A DNA stretch of 64,000 nucleotides from NCBI RefSeq assembly GCF_009870125.1, contig NC_046683.1, positions 63,131,869-63,195,868 on the forward strand, in the 5' to 3' direction. The notes below the pieces were generated by a model. It was given only the letters and a program-made list of their open reading frames with translations. It was not told the DNA's origin and made no database searches. How positions within the stretch are numbered: the stretch's first letter is position 1; every line of letters begins with the position of its first letter. Positions 48,501 through 58,813 of this stretch are shown one piece after another. This DNA is from Drosophila pseudoobscura. Its lineage: Eukaryota; Arthropoda; Insecta; Diptera; Drosophilidae. The translations under genes and the position numbers were made by a program.

Positions 48501-51500
48501 CCTTTGTGTGGGTTCGTTCAATCTTTTATCTTTATTTCTAGTTGGAAATTCTGGAACATTTCACACTCTCCTCAGTCGTGATTACAGTCTCTGGTTGTTT
48601 CAATCTGCATATCGAATGAACAAATTGGCATTTCCTCTGGAGACCTCCCTCTAGATAGTATTCCCTTTGCTCACAAAATCTCTTATCAGCGGAGAGGGAG
48701 AGGGAGAGAGGGAGAGGGTGCAAGTGGAAGTGAGAATAGTGGATAGGGCGACAACATTAACAGTTTTACATGCCCTGGACTGGCGGATTGCGCCTCCGTC
48801 TTAGGCCCTTTTTGTGCTCTGTTCTTTCCGGGTCTGTATCTCTCTCTTACTCTCGGGGGGAGAACAATGGGAACGAGCACAAAAATATGGAATCATAAAG
48901 ATTTCTATACACACACACACAAGAGCCATAAATACGGTATTTCTGAGTGCGCCTTTCTGCCTTTCACTTGATTTTATAACCATTAGGAGAGACGTCCGTC
49001 CGTCCGTCCGTCCGTCCGTCCGTCTGTCCGCCGACTGTCTGTCGTCTGCCCTACCGGTCATTTCCAGCTATGGCACGGCGCCTTGGGGTTAATGTACGCC
49101 TGTGCCACTGCCACTCATTGCTCTATGCCCCCCCCTGCCACGCACCAAAAAAAAAAACGCATTGTTATGTCTCCATTTAGGGACAGGGGGCAGGGGCCGG
49201 GAGACAGGGACTGAAGGGGATTATCAATTACCTGATAATGCTGCCGGGGGAATATCAAGCGGGATCGCAGTGCTGCTGCCGCCGTGTGGCTGCCACTTGA
49301 GGCGGCATTCGAGGGTTGCGACTGCGCCAGCAGTGGACTTCGCGTCGAGGTGACAACCATGGTCGTAGATGGATTCACTGTCCACTCTCCGCAGTATTCA
49401 AAGACGTTCTTTATCGTTCACTCTATTCGAATACTTTATCCGAAACTTCTTCGCTTCTTTCGATTCTTTCGGTACCGTTCGGATGGGGGGATTTTTACCC
49501 TATACACTCTTTTGTTTACTTTTATTTTGCTTTATTGATATTCTGAGAGGTTCATTGGCATTTTTCCTGGAAATTCTTAGGCCAGAAAGCACACGAGAAA
49601 AACAATAGCATATTTCATTTGCATTCATTATTAACAATTAACAGAACAGGTAAAACAATTAGCATTCCTTTCAGCAAACAGAAACCAGAGAGAGACAGAG
49701 ACAGGGGAAAACTTTGGCTTTGTGTTCCATAATCACATTCAGAAAATTCCATACATATTTTCGGAAAAAGTTCATGTATTTCCCTACCCCCCCGGCCCCC
49801 CATTCGGGGGCGAATCTTATAAACAAAAACAATTATCAAGCATCTGGTTGTCTGTGCGCGGGCATTGTGATTATTTATATGTATTTATTTCGCATTCTGA
49901 GGAACCGTTAACCAGACAACAAAAGCCACACACACACAAAAGATACAAAGATACAAAGATATAAAAAAGAGCGGCTTACGCACAAGAAGAAATGCCACAA
50001 GAACTGGTTTGCCGTGTCGGCTGGAGTGGCTAGAATTTCGTGTATCTCGGAGATACTGTGGGCCTGGCACGGCATGCCCCGGGGGCCTGCATTTCACAGC
50101 CGAAATGGAACTGATGGAACTATCATTGAAAGTGTGGCTCTGTTTGATGGCTGATCTTGGATCTTAACAGGCCTTTTTATGGTTATCTATGAAACGCTAT
50201 GGAAATGCTTATGGAATCGCCCTAAAGATGACTAACCTAACAATGCAGCTTCTACTGGAAACACAACACCATAAAAGGAAGACCTTTTCGAACTTGAATC
50301 TCCACGGGGATGGATGGACCAGATCGAGTAGACATTCCAGAATTTTCCATTGGCTCAAACTCCATTTGGAGGTCGATGAAAAAACCCACAGAATTAACAT
50401 AAACTAACGTTTTATGACATTTCCATCTTATGGCCAGAGAGACCTTGACTCGGATTCGACTTTCGACTGGTTTTTCACAACTCAAAAGCAAGTTCAAAGC
50501 CCACACACACCCAGGGAGTAGGGGGAGTGGAGTGGGGGGGGAGCTCTCTGTGTTTTTGTGGGGCCCACGTGCTGATGGTTTTTCCCCCATTTCCGCTTGC
50601 ATATTTTTTTTGTTTTGGAGTGTGTGGCTGTTGTTTTTGTTGGCTAATGAGTTTCCGCTCGGGCGAGCCGCAATAGGCGTCGTCGTCAGCACTGCCTGTT
50701 TTCCTGTTGCACTTTTGTTTTGGGCCACACCACACCACGCCACAGCCACTAGACTGGGCCCAAAGCGTGGGCCTCTGTCTGATTGATTTCTTGTCTGTGG
50801 ATTCTGTCGATGCGGCGATGCCTACGCAATGATTTTTAAGCTGGTTTTTGTTTGAACTGGTTTCTGTTTCTCTGCTGCTAACTCGTTTCATTAGCCCACT
50901 AAATATTGTATTTCAACAATTTATGAAAATATATTCTAATGTGCACTAAATTTTGTAAATTATTTCCTTGGAATTGCATGTAAATTATTATTTCTTTTCT
51001 TTTTTTTTTATTAAATTATCACACAAATTCTTTATGATTTCCATTTAAATTTATTTAGCCATTAATTCCATTTATTTTGTAGTAAATTATGCACAAAAGT
51101 TCTTAATTATTTCATGTAAAATTCCGACATTTTCATGGCGACAAAATGTGCTTTTAAAATATATTTTTATATACTTTATTTTTAGCATTCATTCAGATTT
51201 ATGCTCTCAATTTTACGCACTTTTCACTTGGTTTTGAGGCATTTTCCTATCTATTTCACAACAAACAAAAACATTTCACGATTTATTGTAATTTTATATG
51301 CAAAAAAAAAAAGTTTCATTTGTTGTTGGTAATTTTCAGAGATATTTGTTGCTCTTTTTAGAAAGATATTTATTGGACTTTTGTCGTTGTCTTCGAATGC
51401 GCTCAATGGACTCGACGGTTGAGGGTTCGACACAAGACTGACGGAGGCCCGCAGAACGGAGGCGCACTAGACGTCGGAGCCGCGAGAGAGAGAGAGAGCG

Positions 51501-54500
51501 AGAGAGTGAGAGGGCAGGAGAGAGAAGCACTGCCTGAGCGATCATCGTTTCTCTCCCGCTGGGGGGCTCTCTCCTGCGTTGGGGCCCAAACAAAGTGGTC
51601 TTTTGTTTGACTTTTTGGCGCATTTATTTCTCGCCTCAATGCAATTTTTTTTGTTTTTTTTTTTAATTTTTTGAATTTGTTGAGGGCGTGCCAAAGGCGT
51701 CAAAACAGCACACAAATAAATATGATTTCTCGGTATTTACTTAGTAGTTTTTACACGTTTTTCCTTCAAGCAAAGCAGGCATTTTTGGCAGGCACTTTCA
51801 TGGTTTTCATACGAAAACTGGCATCGATTTTCACCTGCATTTTGTCTATTTAATTTGTATTTATTTACATGATTTTGCCATTTACTTTGTTTAAACAAAA
51901 GCCGATTTGGAAAACAGACACGTGTTTCGGTGGCTTTTCAAATGGAGCGGAGAACATCTTCTGGCATTTGTTTGGCTTTCGGGTTTCTTTCCTTCAATCT
52001 AATTGATTTTTTGGCCCATTTGTTTATCGAAAGTTGTGTGTTTTCCTTTTAGCGTTTCCAGGAAATGGCCAAGTGGAGCAAAATGTAAGCAAAACCGTGT
52101 CCGAAAAGCGTGAAAATCCACCTTGAACCGACCAGATACTCTCTTCACTTCATCCGCGGTTGTGTGTCCATTGAACTGCCTGGGAAGGTCACACTTCTGT
52201 GAGTATTATGCAATCCATACGACGAATGGACGGACCATTCATCATTCCGTTCATCTCTCAGAAGACACACAAATCCCTCGTTCTTTCAGATACTTTTGCT
52301 ATTCGGGTCACCCGCAAATTAGTCACTAAATGCTGTGCCCATTTCTTTGAGTGAGAGATGTTTTGTGTCCAAATTTAAGACACAAACTTAGTCAAGTCCT
52401 GCCGCTCCTGAGTCACTTTCCATCTGAAAAGTATCTACAGCTGCTGCTGCCCCTCCTCTTCCTCCTCTTCCCGTATGGGAGGTATCTTCTATCCATGAAT
52501 GAATCAATGAATGGTCGCGGCTTTCGCCTAAAACAAGTATGAATCATCCGCACCTTAAAGCCGGGTATCAAGTCGCCAAATGTGCAGCAAAACAGCGATC
52601 GTGTGTCAAAAGTTTTCAGCGCTGACTCATCCTCGTGGGAGCCGCCGCCTGATGGAAGCATCCGCCATGCACGTATGTATGTATGTGCATATCTAAGGCC
52701 TAGCTTGGGGCCGCAGCTCCACGCGATTGAATGTGCAACACGCCCTTTTTCCAGGCACCATTGGGGGCGCCTGCGCTTCAGGTTTTCTCGTTGCTGGAAT
52801 TTTCATGCGTAATTGATTTCTGATGCATTTCCCTTTTCCCTCGTCTGGAGACTGGAGATTGTACATTTTATTTATATGCAAAGCGTGCTTAACACGTTCT
52901 TTTCTCTCTCGTATCCCGTATCCCTCGTTTCTCCCTTTTATCTCTGCCTTTTTCTGTGTATTTCGTGATTTATTTGTGAGTCGAAGAATTGGGTCACTTG
53001 AGTGAATCGAGAATCGTAATCGTATTGCCTGGATGCAACATTTAATCGCTGCAACATCCAAAGGGGAGCATCGGCGGGAAAGACTGGTTTCTGCTTGGAT
53101 CTTGGGGGGAGGGGGGCAATTTATGCTCCCTTTTTTGGTGTTTTTTATTTCACGAAGATTTTCACTGAAGTTTGCAATGATTTTGATGGAATTCCTTTTT
53201 GAAACATAATATCTGGAAAAGTACTACTTTATAGGGTTTATTTAACTACATATTTAGTGATAGACTTTCTATTATAGAAAGTATTTGAATCTAAAAAGCT
53301 TCAATTCAAAGTTGATCGTGTAATGCAGCAGTGCCCTTCGGTCGATGTGCAATTTTGCCTCAGAAGACCTACAATAGATGCAGACTCAAAGCCAAACCTT
53401 TGAGGCGCTTTTCTTGCACCTTCTATTGAATAATCATCTGAAAACCCTTTTAATTTATGCCATCATACATCCCCCCCATTTATCCGAGTATTATGTACAA
53501 TTTCAATTAGAGAACAGTCATAAATTATCTGCGATAATCCCCAGCGACGAGACACCTTACAAGCATCCGCCTTTACACACAAGAAATGCTAATGACACTA
53601 TCATCATCATCATCAGCATCGTAGGAGTCGCACACTGGCACCCCGACCTTATCCACAAAACAAACAAAAAACAAAACAAAACCCAAATTATTTCATAGTT
53701 CTGGCCATGAACCTCGGAAGCATATCAAAATAATTCAAGTTTGTCTTTTGTTTATAGTTTCATTTCGGATTCGGATTCGGATTCCAATTCCCATTCAAAT
53801 CATGACATAATTGTGGAATTCCATAGAGAATTGCACCGCACTTACCTTGACAGCGGATGGCAGAAGTTGGGGATTGACTTTCATGCTGTTGCTGCTGGGA
53901 TCCGCTGCAGTGTGGATGGGGTTTTGGATAAGCTCGCGATAGGTGTGTTCTATGGTGGAGATGCCCGGATCTGGGTCAGATTTGCTGCTGGCCGATCCTT
54001 TCTTGTGGTTATCCTTCGTTAACGATAAACGACGGACGCTGCCAAGGCGAAAGGTGCCTCTGAAACCATCACTGACACTGCCACTGCCACCGCCACTGCC
54101 ACTTGACTTTCTTCGGATTCTCTTGGACTTGTCCGTGGCAATCTGGGGGTTCTCCTTCTCCTCACTCTTGCTGCTGATGTTCAATGTTGTTTTCTTGCAC
54201 CACAGACCGCTCAAACGATTGCCCATGCTATACGAATTTTGCACATCCACTGCCGAAGCACCACCGAACACTCGACACTGAAACACGACACTGAGGGAAG
54301 CAAACTACAGCCACGGGCACAGCTCTCCTCCAGCGCTGGCTCAAACATTCAGGCAAAAGTGCGGCGAGTACTCGAGTAGGTAAGTGTAAGTGTAAGTGTC
54401 TGGGCGATTAATCAGAAAATATTTTACATAAATTCAGGGAGAATCCACAGAGAGATAGAGAGACAGAGGGTGACGGGAGACGGGAGACCAGAGACGAGAC

Positions 54501-57256
54501 CTTCGACCGAACCGGTGCGCATCTCAATTCAGCAAATACTGAAAATGGAATTCTTTACGAAAACCACAAAATGCCGCACCAAAAACACAGTCTGTCTGTA
54601 GCTTTCATATATCTGAATCTTTGTGTATTTGTATCTGTATCTGTGTTTGTGTGTTTTTTGGGAGCTTTGGGTATATTTTGCCCCACAGCAAACCTCTCCC
54701 CGACATCGCGTTAGCTTTTTTTTTTTTGGTTGTGGCGTCCCTCCGGCTTCATTCCCTCTGGGCTTCTGGGCTTCTGGTTCTGTCCGACTAATCGATTTTC
54801 TCTCTCTCTCTCCGTATAACACTCTCTTTTATATCTCTCTCTCGCTCTCTCTCTCTCTCTGTGTGTGTTCTTGTGTTCTCCCTCTCTCGTTCTCGCGGAA
54901 GAACCAATTAATGTGTTGTACATCCAACTTCTCATATAATCTTCATTATAATCTTCCAAGTTCGACAACAACTCACGTTCCTGCGTTCTTCTTTTGTGTG
55001 TTTGGAACTGAAGAGCTTGTCAAATAGTTAAGAATCGCCCAAGAAGAGAGAAATTAATTGATCATTGGGTTCAAGGAATACCCTATAGATCGGCAAAGAA
55101 GAAAAACCGATTTGAGCGAACGGCAGGGAAAATCAAGAACTATTTTTGGGAACTTTAGGGTTAAGATTCGAATCCAAGGCTTAAAATACTATTTTTAAGC
55201 TTCTAAATTTACATAAAATATCATAAAATCTTTTACAAATTTTAATTTAAGGAATATTCGGATCTTTTATAACTTTCATATAAAACTCTTAAGACGATCT
55301 ACAGCAAGGAAAGCTCCCCAAAGCTCTTCCAAATGATCATCCAGGGCACTATAAATCATCTTTAAAACTCCAATAAAAGTATATAAATATCTCATTCTTG
55401 TATGCCCGTAATCATCTTATCATAGCCTCAAATATAGGTCATCTTTCTCCTGTTTTTAATTGAAAGTTTGTTGTAGGTCCCACCCCCAGATTCGATCTAC
55501 AATTAATGTCCGACATTCCCCCCAATCGGTAATCAGTAAATAATAATACTTATAGAAAAGTGTGACAAACCTTTTGGTAGGATCGGATCTACCCCACGTA
55601 GGGCATTTCGCTTAACGACGCACGAGCCATGCTAAAAAATCAACGCCAAATGCCCGATTATTCATAACCATCCCATAAGCCATCCAATAATGTGGTTTTA
55701 GCTTTACGAATATACATACTCTCTCTCTCTCTCTCTCTCTCGTTTGCCTCTCTCTTGTGACTCGTTTTGAAAACGTGCTAAATGTTATTTATTAATTAAG
55801 TCGAGTCGAGTCGAGTCGGACGCTATTTTCTACCTATTTACATAAAGAACAGCCACAACAAGCGCGAGAGGGAGAGCCAGAGGGAGAGCCGGTTTTATGA
55901 AAGTCCCCAAGAAAGGGAGTGCCTCCCCATTCCAGGCCCGAGAACCCAGTCCCCAGAACGAGAGTCGTCGCGTGTGAGGTGTGAGTTATGTATTTTTGGG
56001 TAAATATGGCCTGTATGTAGAATGGGGGGGACTTCTGACTGTAAAGCTCAGTCTGGACTTAGCTCTGGGTCAACAGCAAAGGCCCAGAGCATGGTGTATC
56101 GGAAAGAGAGGGGTTCAACTTTCAGAACTGGCCCTAAAGAGTTGTACCTCCTCGAGTGGGAATCAAGGGAAGACCCTCGCTCCAAAGTGAGTCATAAACA
56201 TTGGCTGCCGTTTCGAGAATCGAGACACAGCCTTGGGCTGAAAGTTAACTCAAGAATACCCTACAGTGTGATGGAAATCTTCAATCCTCTATTCCTCAAC
56301 TAGCACCCAAGATGGTAAGCTACCCAATCTTTAAGCGATCCCTTCTTTCCTTCAAGCTATTGGCCTGTTCCCTAACCTCTCATAAGAGTTTAGTTCTCTA
56401 GCCGTTTCATCTCATATCTAAGGATCTATCAAAGGTTGTACTCACGTTTCCATAGCTTCGTATGCTCGAAGGACTCAGGCTGAAGAGCCTTCCCAGTTGG
56501 TGATGATGTGTGGGCGAGCCATTGCTGTTGGCTGAAGACATGTCCGTGAACAGGGGAGAGTGGGAGTGTTCTAAAACCACAATGGCACACAATTACAATG
56601 GAATCTTCCTCTGAAAATATGTATCTTTTATTCCACTCACCGTTCAACTCCAGTGCTGGCGACATGTCCTTGGGAAATGCAAACAAATCGTTGTTGTTCC
56701 TTATATCCGAGGAGTTCAATGTGAGGCTGGGCTTTCGCACGCCCAGAAAATTCGAGCCCGAAGAGGCGCCACTCGAAGAGCAGCCTCCCCCCACGCCTGC
56801 CACATTGTAGGCGATCCTCCCGCTGCCACTTCCACTCCCACACCCACTGTGGGGCGTCACATTGGGCAGGTTGTGGGACTCCAGCGGTGAGGCGGACTTG
56901 GGGATGCTGCTGCTCCCAGCCGCTCTCTTGAGTATGGGCGCCGGTGGCAGCTGCGATGGCGAGTGCCGATAGATGCCCCCCGTCTGTGGATGCGGATGTG
57001 CGTGTGCGTGGAGCGGCAGTGGGTGTGTGTGGGGGTGTGGGTGTGGGTGTGGGTGCGGAAGTGCCAGTGGATCCCCCTGATGCTTGGGTATGGCCAATCG
57101 AAGAGTTTGCCTCGCGGCTAGCCTACGTCCAGGCGCATATTTATTTCCCGCTGGCGTCGGCATCGCCATCGGCATCGCCCCGGCGTTGCTGCCGCTTCCG
57201 TGGCCGCTGCTCTCAGTAGAATCGTGTGCTTGCGCCACCAGCTGCGGCGAATTCAT
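20577..57256 (-). CDS. Ect4: Ect4 (SARM orthologue), NAD+-cleaving ARM-SAM-SAM-TIR protein, multi-isoform gene
   Basis: The minus-strand exons chain with matching phases: 57256-56641, 56570-56446, 34282-33992, 29434-29079, 29017-28621, 24755-22815, 22741-22562, 22475-22306, 22166-21837 and 21501-20577. This sums to 5331 nt, 1776 aa. Alternative first exons at 54226-53846, 49360-49232 and 25813-25244 give about 1656, 1572 and 1371 aa. The core holds an armadillo-repeat domain, two SAM domains and a TIR domain with the Glu of LEAGKF that is catalytic in SARM1. SARM proteins form SAM-mediated octamers. The ARM domain keeps the TIR NADase off until NAD+ falls, after which NAD+ hydrolysis drives axon degeneration. 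The long N- and C-terminal extensions are Ser/Asn/Gly-rich and insect-specific. The gene contains the KIAA0319-like gene on the opposite strand in one intron. Exon joins are my inference from consensus sites and phase. Confidence 0.92.
22306..22741 (-). CDS. Ect4: Ect4 TIR-domain exons, catalytic centre
   Basis: Exons 22741-22562 (60 codons) and 22475-22306 (170 nt, ending phase 2 at GAAAG|GTATAT) complete the TIR. The first carries [20 protein letters not shown], whose Glu before AGKF corresponds to the SARM1 catalytic Glu (E642 in human), and CKDWVHR. The second carries [20 protein letters not shown] and [16 protein letters not shown], as in SARM1. All landmarks needed for NADase activity that I can name are present. 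Confidence 0.93.
22815..24755 (-). CDS. Ect4: Ect4 core exon: ARM domain, two SAM domains, start of TIR
   Basis: The exon is 1941 nt, 647 codons, phase 0 at both ends (CATTTAG|GAG and CTGAAG|GTAAGG). Exon residues about 97-472 are the armadillo domain ([14 protein letters not shown] through [13 protein letters not shown]), which in SARM1 holds the allosteric NAD+/NMN site. SAM1 is about 476-540 ([18 protein letters not shown]), SAM2 about 547-612 ([18 protein letters not shown]), and the TIR begins about 626 ([19 protein letters not shown]). In SARM1 the two SAMs assemble the octamer. Sequence is very close to SARM-family norms, with no frame break. Confidence 0.95.
24776..25243. repeat. Cluster of nine GTATAAC/GTTATAC motifs
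   Basis: Copies lie at 24776, 24920, 25024, 25055, 25107, 25126, 25138, 25229 and 25237: four as GTATAAC and five as GTTATAC on the plus strand. Two pairs form inverted repeats (GTATAACAG...CTGTTATAC, 25024-25063; GTATAACA...TGTTATAC, 25107-25132). The copy at 25237-25243 is the splice donor of Ect4 exon D. The rest of this interval is AT-rich intron. Confidence 0.8.
25244..25813 (-). CDS. Ect4: Ect4 alternative N-terminus D (proximal promoter)
   Basis: The ATG at 25813 opens a 190-codon exon starting [20 protein letters not shown] and ending ...IPIEVEQSK at the donor AGCAAG|GTATAAC in phase 0. It joins directly to the ARM exon at 24755, skipping the linker exons. Residues 25-60 are rich in SPxP motifs; Ser and Asn/His runs follow. 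This gives the 1371-aa form, close in size to the form I recall as dSarm. The donor is weak at position +5 and belongs to a local cluster of GTATAAC repeats (see 24776-25243). Confidence 0.75.
25814..28620. other. Ect4 intron / upstream region of promoter D
   Basis: No coding sequence is supported. The region must hold the start site for exon D. Two further GTATAAC-type motifs lie at 27570-27576 and 27672-27678. A CA run is at 28428-28447, and short tandem GACTGG repeats are near 28218-28261. Confidence 0.5.
28621..34282 (-). CDS. Ect4: Ect4 shared N-terminal linker exons (three exons)
   Basis: Exon 34282-33992 (97 codons) begins with ATG immediately after its acceptor AG (TTACAG|ATGACAGAC) and ends CAGCAG|GTGAG. 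Exon 29434-29079 (356 nt) ends CAGAAGAA|GTGGGT in phase 2. Exon 29017-28621 (397 nt) restores phase 0 and ends ATTAAG|GTGAGT. They encode Ser/Thr/Asn/Gly-rich linkers and a possible helical segment ([20 protein letters not shown]) followed by an acidic run. Because the first of these exons starts with ATG, any non-coding leader spliced to it would also give a protein, of about 1529 aa. Confidence 0.75.
29435..33991. other. Ect4 intron
   Basis: No gene is seen. Simple repeats occur: CA at 30864-30888, GA at 32891-32914, TG at 32961-32982 and a G run near 33194-33203. AT-rich stretches dominate 30900-32600. Confidence 0.6.
34283..35511. other. Ect4 intron containing the KIAA0319-like gene's upstream region
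   Basis: AT-rich DNA without ORFs. The last 200 bp lead into the plus-strand KIAA0319-like gene; I see no TATA box or standard core motif, although a CAGCTG E-box is present near 35371. A short GATTC repeat lies at about 35026-35046. Confidence 0.4.
35512..39258 (+). CDS. CG7565: KIAA0319/KIAA0319L-like PKD-domain membrane protein, nested in Ect4
   Basis: Eight exons join in phase: 35512-36153, 36216-37544, 37607-37738, 37800-37908, 37968-38158, 38230-38746, 38810-38977 and 39044-39258, totalling 3303 nt, 1100 aa. Introns are 59-71 bp. A signal peptide ([18 protein letters not shown]) is followed by Ala/Ser runs, a Cys-rich MANEC-like domain (about 60-150), and an EGF-like Cys cluster ([10 protein letters not shown]...CTCPRGF). 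About four or five PKD (Ig-like) domains follow (PVANAG.., LNGSxSxDD, YxWT, FKLTVTD repeats). After them come a second EGF-like cluster ([11 protein letters not shown]), a transmembrane helix ([20 protein letters not shown]) and a His/Gly-rich tail. This is the KIAA0319 architecture; the human relatives act in neuronal migration and as the receptor used by adeno-associated virus. The CG number is from memory. It lies entirely in an Ect4 intron, on the opposite strand. Confidence 0.9.
39259..45655. other. Ect4 intron, no gene seen
   Basis: The first part is the 3' UTR of the KIAA0319-like gene (TG/TA-rich to about 39700). Simple runs include 24 G at 42142-42165, CT at 42545-42570, about 16 G at 44388-44403 and GA-rich DNA at 45129-45190. 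No ORF shows coding character. Confidence 0.5.
45656..45942. mobile_element. Dispersed repeat fragment, SGM/DINE-1-like
   Basis: The segment opens with TATACCCGATATATAG and ends GTATCGGGTATAAAA. On the minus strand it contains ACCCCATAAAGTG, TATATATTCTTGATCA and AATAGCC in the order I recall from a very common interspersed repeat of Drosophila, especially the obscura group. It has no coding capacity. The family name is from memory and needs comparison with a repeat library. Confidence 0.5.
46093..46332 (-). CDS. Candidate small intronless gene, 79 aa, unrecognised
   Basis: The ATG at 46332 opens a 79-codon frame ([20 protein letters not shown]..., ending [11 protein letters not shown]). The stop TGA overlaps an AATAAA signal (TGAATAAA, 46090-46095 region), and 50 bp upstream of the ATG is TGGTCACCCTG (46383-46393), one mismatch from core-promoter Motif 1. 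Start, stop, promoter-like and poly(A)-like signals on one strand in 300 bp suggest a compact gene inside an Ect4 intron. The protein is basic, lacks a signal peptide or membrane segment, and matches no family I know. It could be a retrocopy or remnant instead. Confidence 0.45.
   Translation of the reverse strand: MATRFNKTLRHASLESKPFIFHNENSLDVWYRKRASQVSGFDTSGVRTQAIEELVPKSLLYRPRCPKSVVENAEGRALD
46383..46393 (-). promoter_or_regulatory. Motif-1-like element upstream of the 79-aa ORF
   Basis: TGGTCACCCTG on the minus strand matches YGGTCACACTR at all but one base, 50 bp before the ATG at 46332, where a start site would be expected. Confidence 0.35.
46394..49231. other. Ect4 intron
   Basis: No supported gene. 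A GTCC/CGTC tetranucleotide run lies at 48993-49024. Other ORFs here have no coding character. Confidence 0.5.
49232..49360 (-). CDS. Ect4: Candidate Ect4 alternative first exon C
   Basis: The minus-strand ATG at 49360 (ACGACCATGG) starts a 43-codon frame ([20 protein letters not shown]..., ending LIFPRQHYQ) that stops exactly at a good donor, TATCAG|GTAATT, in phase 0, the phase needed for the exon at 34282. Composition (Ser/Ala/Pro) resembles other Ect4 termini. It could instead be an internal exon, since the frame is open upstream to a GTG. Confidence 0.45.
49361..53845. other. Ect4 intron / upstream region of first exon C
   Basis: No gene is seen. A GA-rich run is at 51484-51530 and AT-rich sequence at 50900-51400. 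Confidence 0.5.
53846..54226 (-). CDS. Ect4: Ect4 alternative N-terminus B, N-myristoylation type
   Basis: The first ATG at 54226 begins [10 protein letters not shown], a Gly2/Ser6 pattern typical of N-myristoylated proteins, with a Cys at 10 that could be palmitoylated. The frame is open upstream without another ATG. The exon encodes 127 residues rich in Ser, Lys and Gly (including a [18 protein letters not shown] stretch) and ends in phase 0 at 53846 (GTCAAG|GTAAGT). Splicing to 34282 would give about 1656 aa. It fits an Ect4 start in position, strand and phase; expression is not shown by the sequence. Confidence 0.65.
54227..56445. other. Upstream region of Ect4 first exon B and intron of isoform A
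   Basis: CT-rich runs at 54800-54862 and 55719-55740 and GTCGA repeats at 55800-55818. No ORF is supported. Confidence 0.5.
56446..57256 (-). CDS. Ect4: Ect4 alternative N-terminus A (two exons)
   Basis: The ATG at 57256 opens a 616-nt exon ending at 56641 (AACG|GTGAG). A 70-bp intron follows, and a 125-nt exon (56570-56446) ends in phase 0 (GGAAAC|GTGAG). The 247 residues include a Pro/His-rich repeat (alternating HP and HT around residues 70-95), Ser/Gly runs and no recognisable fold. Read without splicing, the frame stays open to a 275-aa ORF, but the splice gives the phase needed for the next Ect4 exon at 34282. This most distal start makes the longest isoform. Confidence 0.65.
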
Positions 57257-58805
57257 GGCTACGTGACGGACGCCTCTCTCTTTCTCTCTCTGTCTCTGTC
57301 TCTTTCGCTTTTTATCAATGAATTCAGTTTTTCTCTTTCAGAGAACTGCAGCAACAAGTTGCATAATTATTTGTATAAACAAAAGCAACAATTAATTGCA
57401 GCGAACAACTTTTACGACAGCTGTTGGCTTTTGCCTCTGTCTCTGGCTCTGCCTCTGCCCCGGCCTCTGGCTCTGCCACTGCCACTGCAATTTTTTCTTG
57501 GAACGTGACCGATGGCTTGTGACCCACTTTTTGCCTTGAGAAATGTGCACTCAGCACCTCTCAAATGCGTTTCTTTTCTCCTCTTTATTTGTCACGCTTT
57601 AAATTAATCTTTCTTTTGTTGGATAAGCGGCAAAAGATGGTCCTTGGACGATTGTTTCTTCAGCACTTCTTTTCTCTGAGTTAAATTACGGCTTCAAAGC
57701 CATTTTTATTCATGGATGCACTTGGCTATAAGCATGGATGCTGCCACGCCGTCGTGGCACTGCTGTCGTCCGTCGTCCGTCGTTCACTTTTGAACTTGAG
57801 TCGCGTTACGTGGTCGCATAGACAATGAGCAGTCGCTGTGTGGCGTCCGTCGCTTTGCTCAATTTTCGTGACTTTGCGTGGGATCTCCGGCGACCATAAT
57901 ATGGTTATGATTATATGCCATTTAATTCTCGGCTTAATCTGTAATATATACAAAACAAAAAAACAAAAAACAACGCTTAAACACACACATACATCGGCAT
58001 CTGGGGTAAAATGAAATTAATTTTAGTTAAATTACTTGGAAACGCGAATGTATCATAGGCTCATGGCTTTGTTTGTCTAGAAGTTTCGTGGGTGGAGAGA
58101 TCGTTGATACCGAAAACTGCCCTTGAACCCGGGAACATCTGTCGTGGGGCCTCTGGGGCCTTGATCTACATATGTGGAATCCTAACATCCAGTTCCCCTT
58201 TCACTTGGTGTACATTCGCATAAGCCACTATGGGACGGCGTTTTCCAACACTGTACTGCTCAAAGCTGCTTTGTGCTGGAGGAGGACCTTCTGGTACTCT
58301 TTCGATTGATCGATCATCGAGCCGCTAACCCACTTAGACATTCGCCATGCACAAATGCTGACAACTAATTAGCGTTTCTGTCAGAGGTGCACACACACCA
58401 CTGATTGATTTTCGTGCGACAGTGCGACAGGGTTGCCAAGCCGCCGTCACAGATATCAGGCGCAAGGAATTTTCTTTTGAAGTGCCAGAGAGTCGCGGGA
58501 CCAATTTGCATATGACAGAAAGAAGAAAAAAATAAACAAACGTTCAGACAGAAAAGCGAGATTCATGAAAAGCCGTCGGCCTCTGGTTTTGCCTTAAAGA
58601 GCTGCAGCACAAATTTGTTGCATATTTGCACACGGATTTACAATAAATTGCAATTATGCAAATTGCAGCGAAACGAACGCTTAAATCTGAAAACGAAAAA
58701 AGATGCCAAAGATGCCAGACATTAATCATTCCAATTGAGACAGACTAGACCGGACGGGTACGGGTGCGGGTGCGGGTGATGGAGTGGTGGAGTGTATTTA
58801 GCAAT
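57257..58805. other. Intergenic: Ect4 distal promoter region and gap to the next gene
   Basis: No ORF is supported. It includes CT-rich sequence just upstream of the distal Ect4 ATG (57270-57305). The distal Ect4 start site should lie here, but I cannot place it. Confidence 0.4.
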
Positions 58806-58813
58806 TATCGATA
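58806..58813. promoter_or_regulatory. DRE (TATCGATA), promoter of the 58.9-60.2 kb transcript
   Basis: A perfect palindromic DNA-replication-related element lies about 145 bp upstream of the first plus-strand ATG (58951). DREs mark many housekeeping promoters in flies. Confidence 0.55.

Noticed and set aside
56604-56640. 30-bp intron between GTGAG at 56640 and an AG at 56611
   Set aside because: Too short for a fly intron; the 70-bp intron ending at 56571 restores the phase needed by the next exon.
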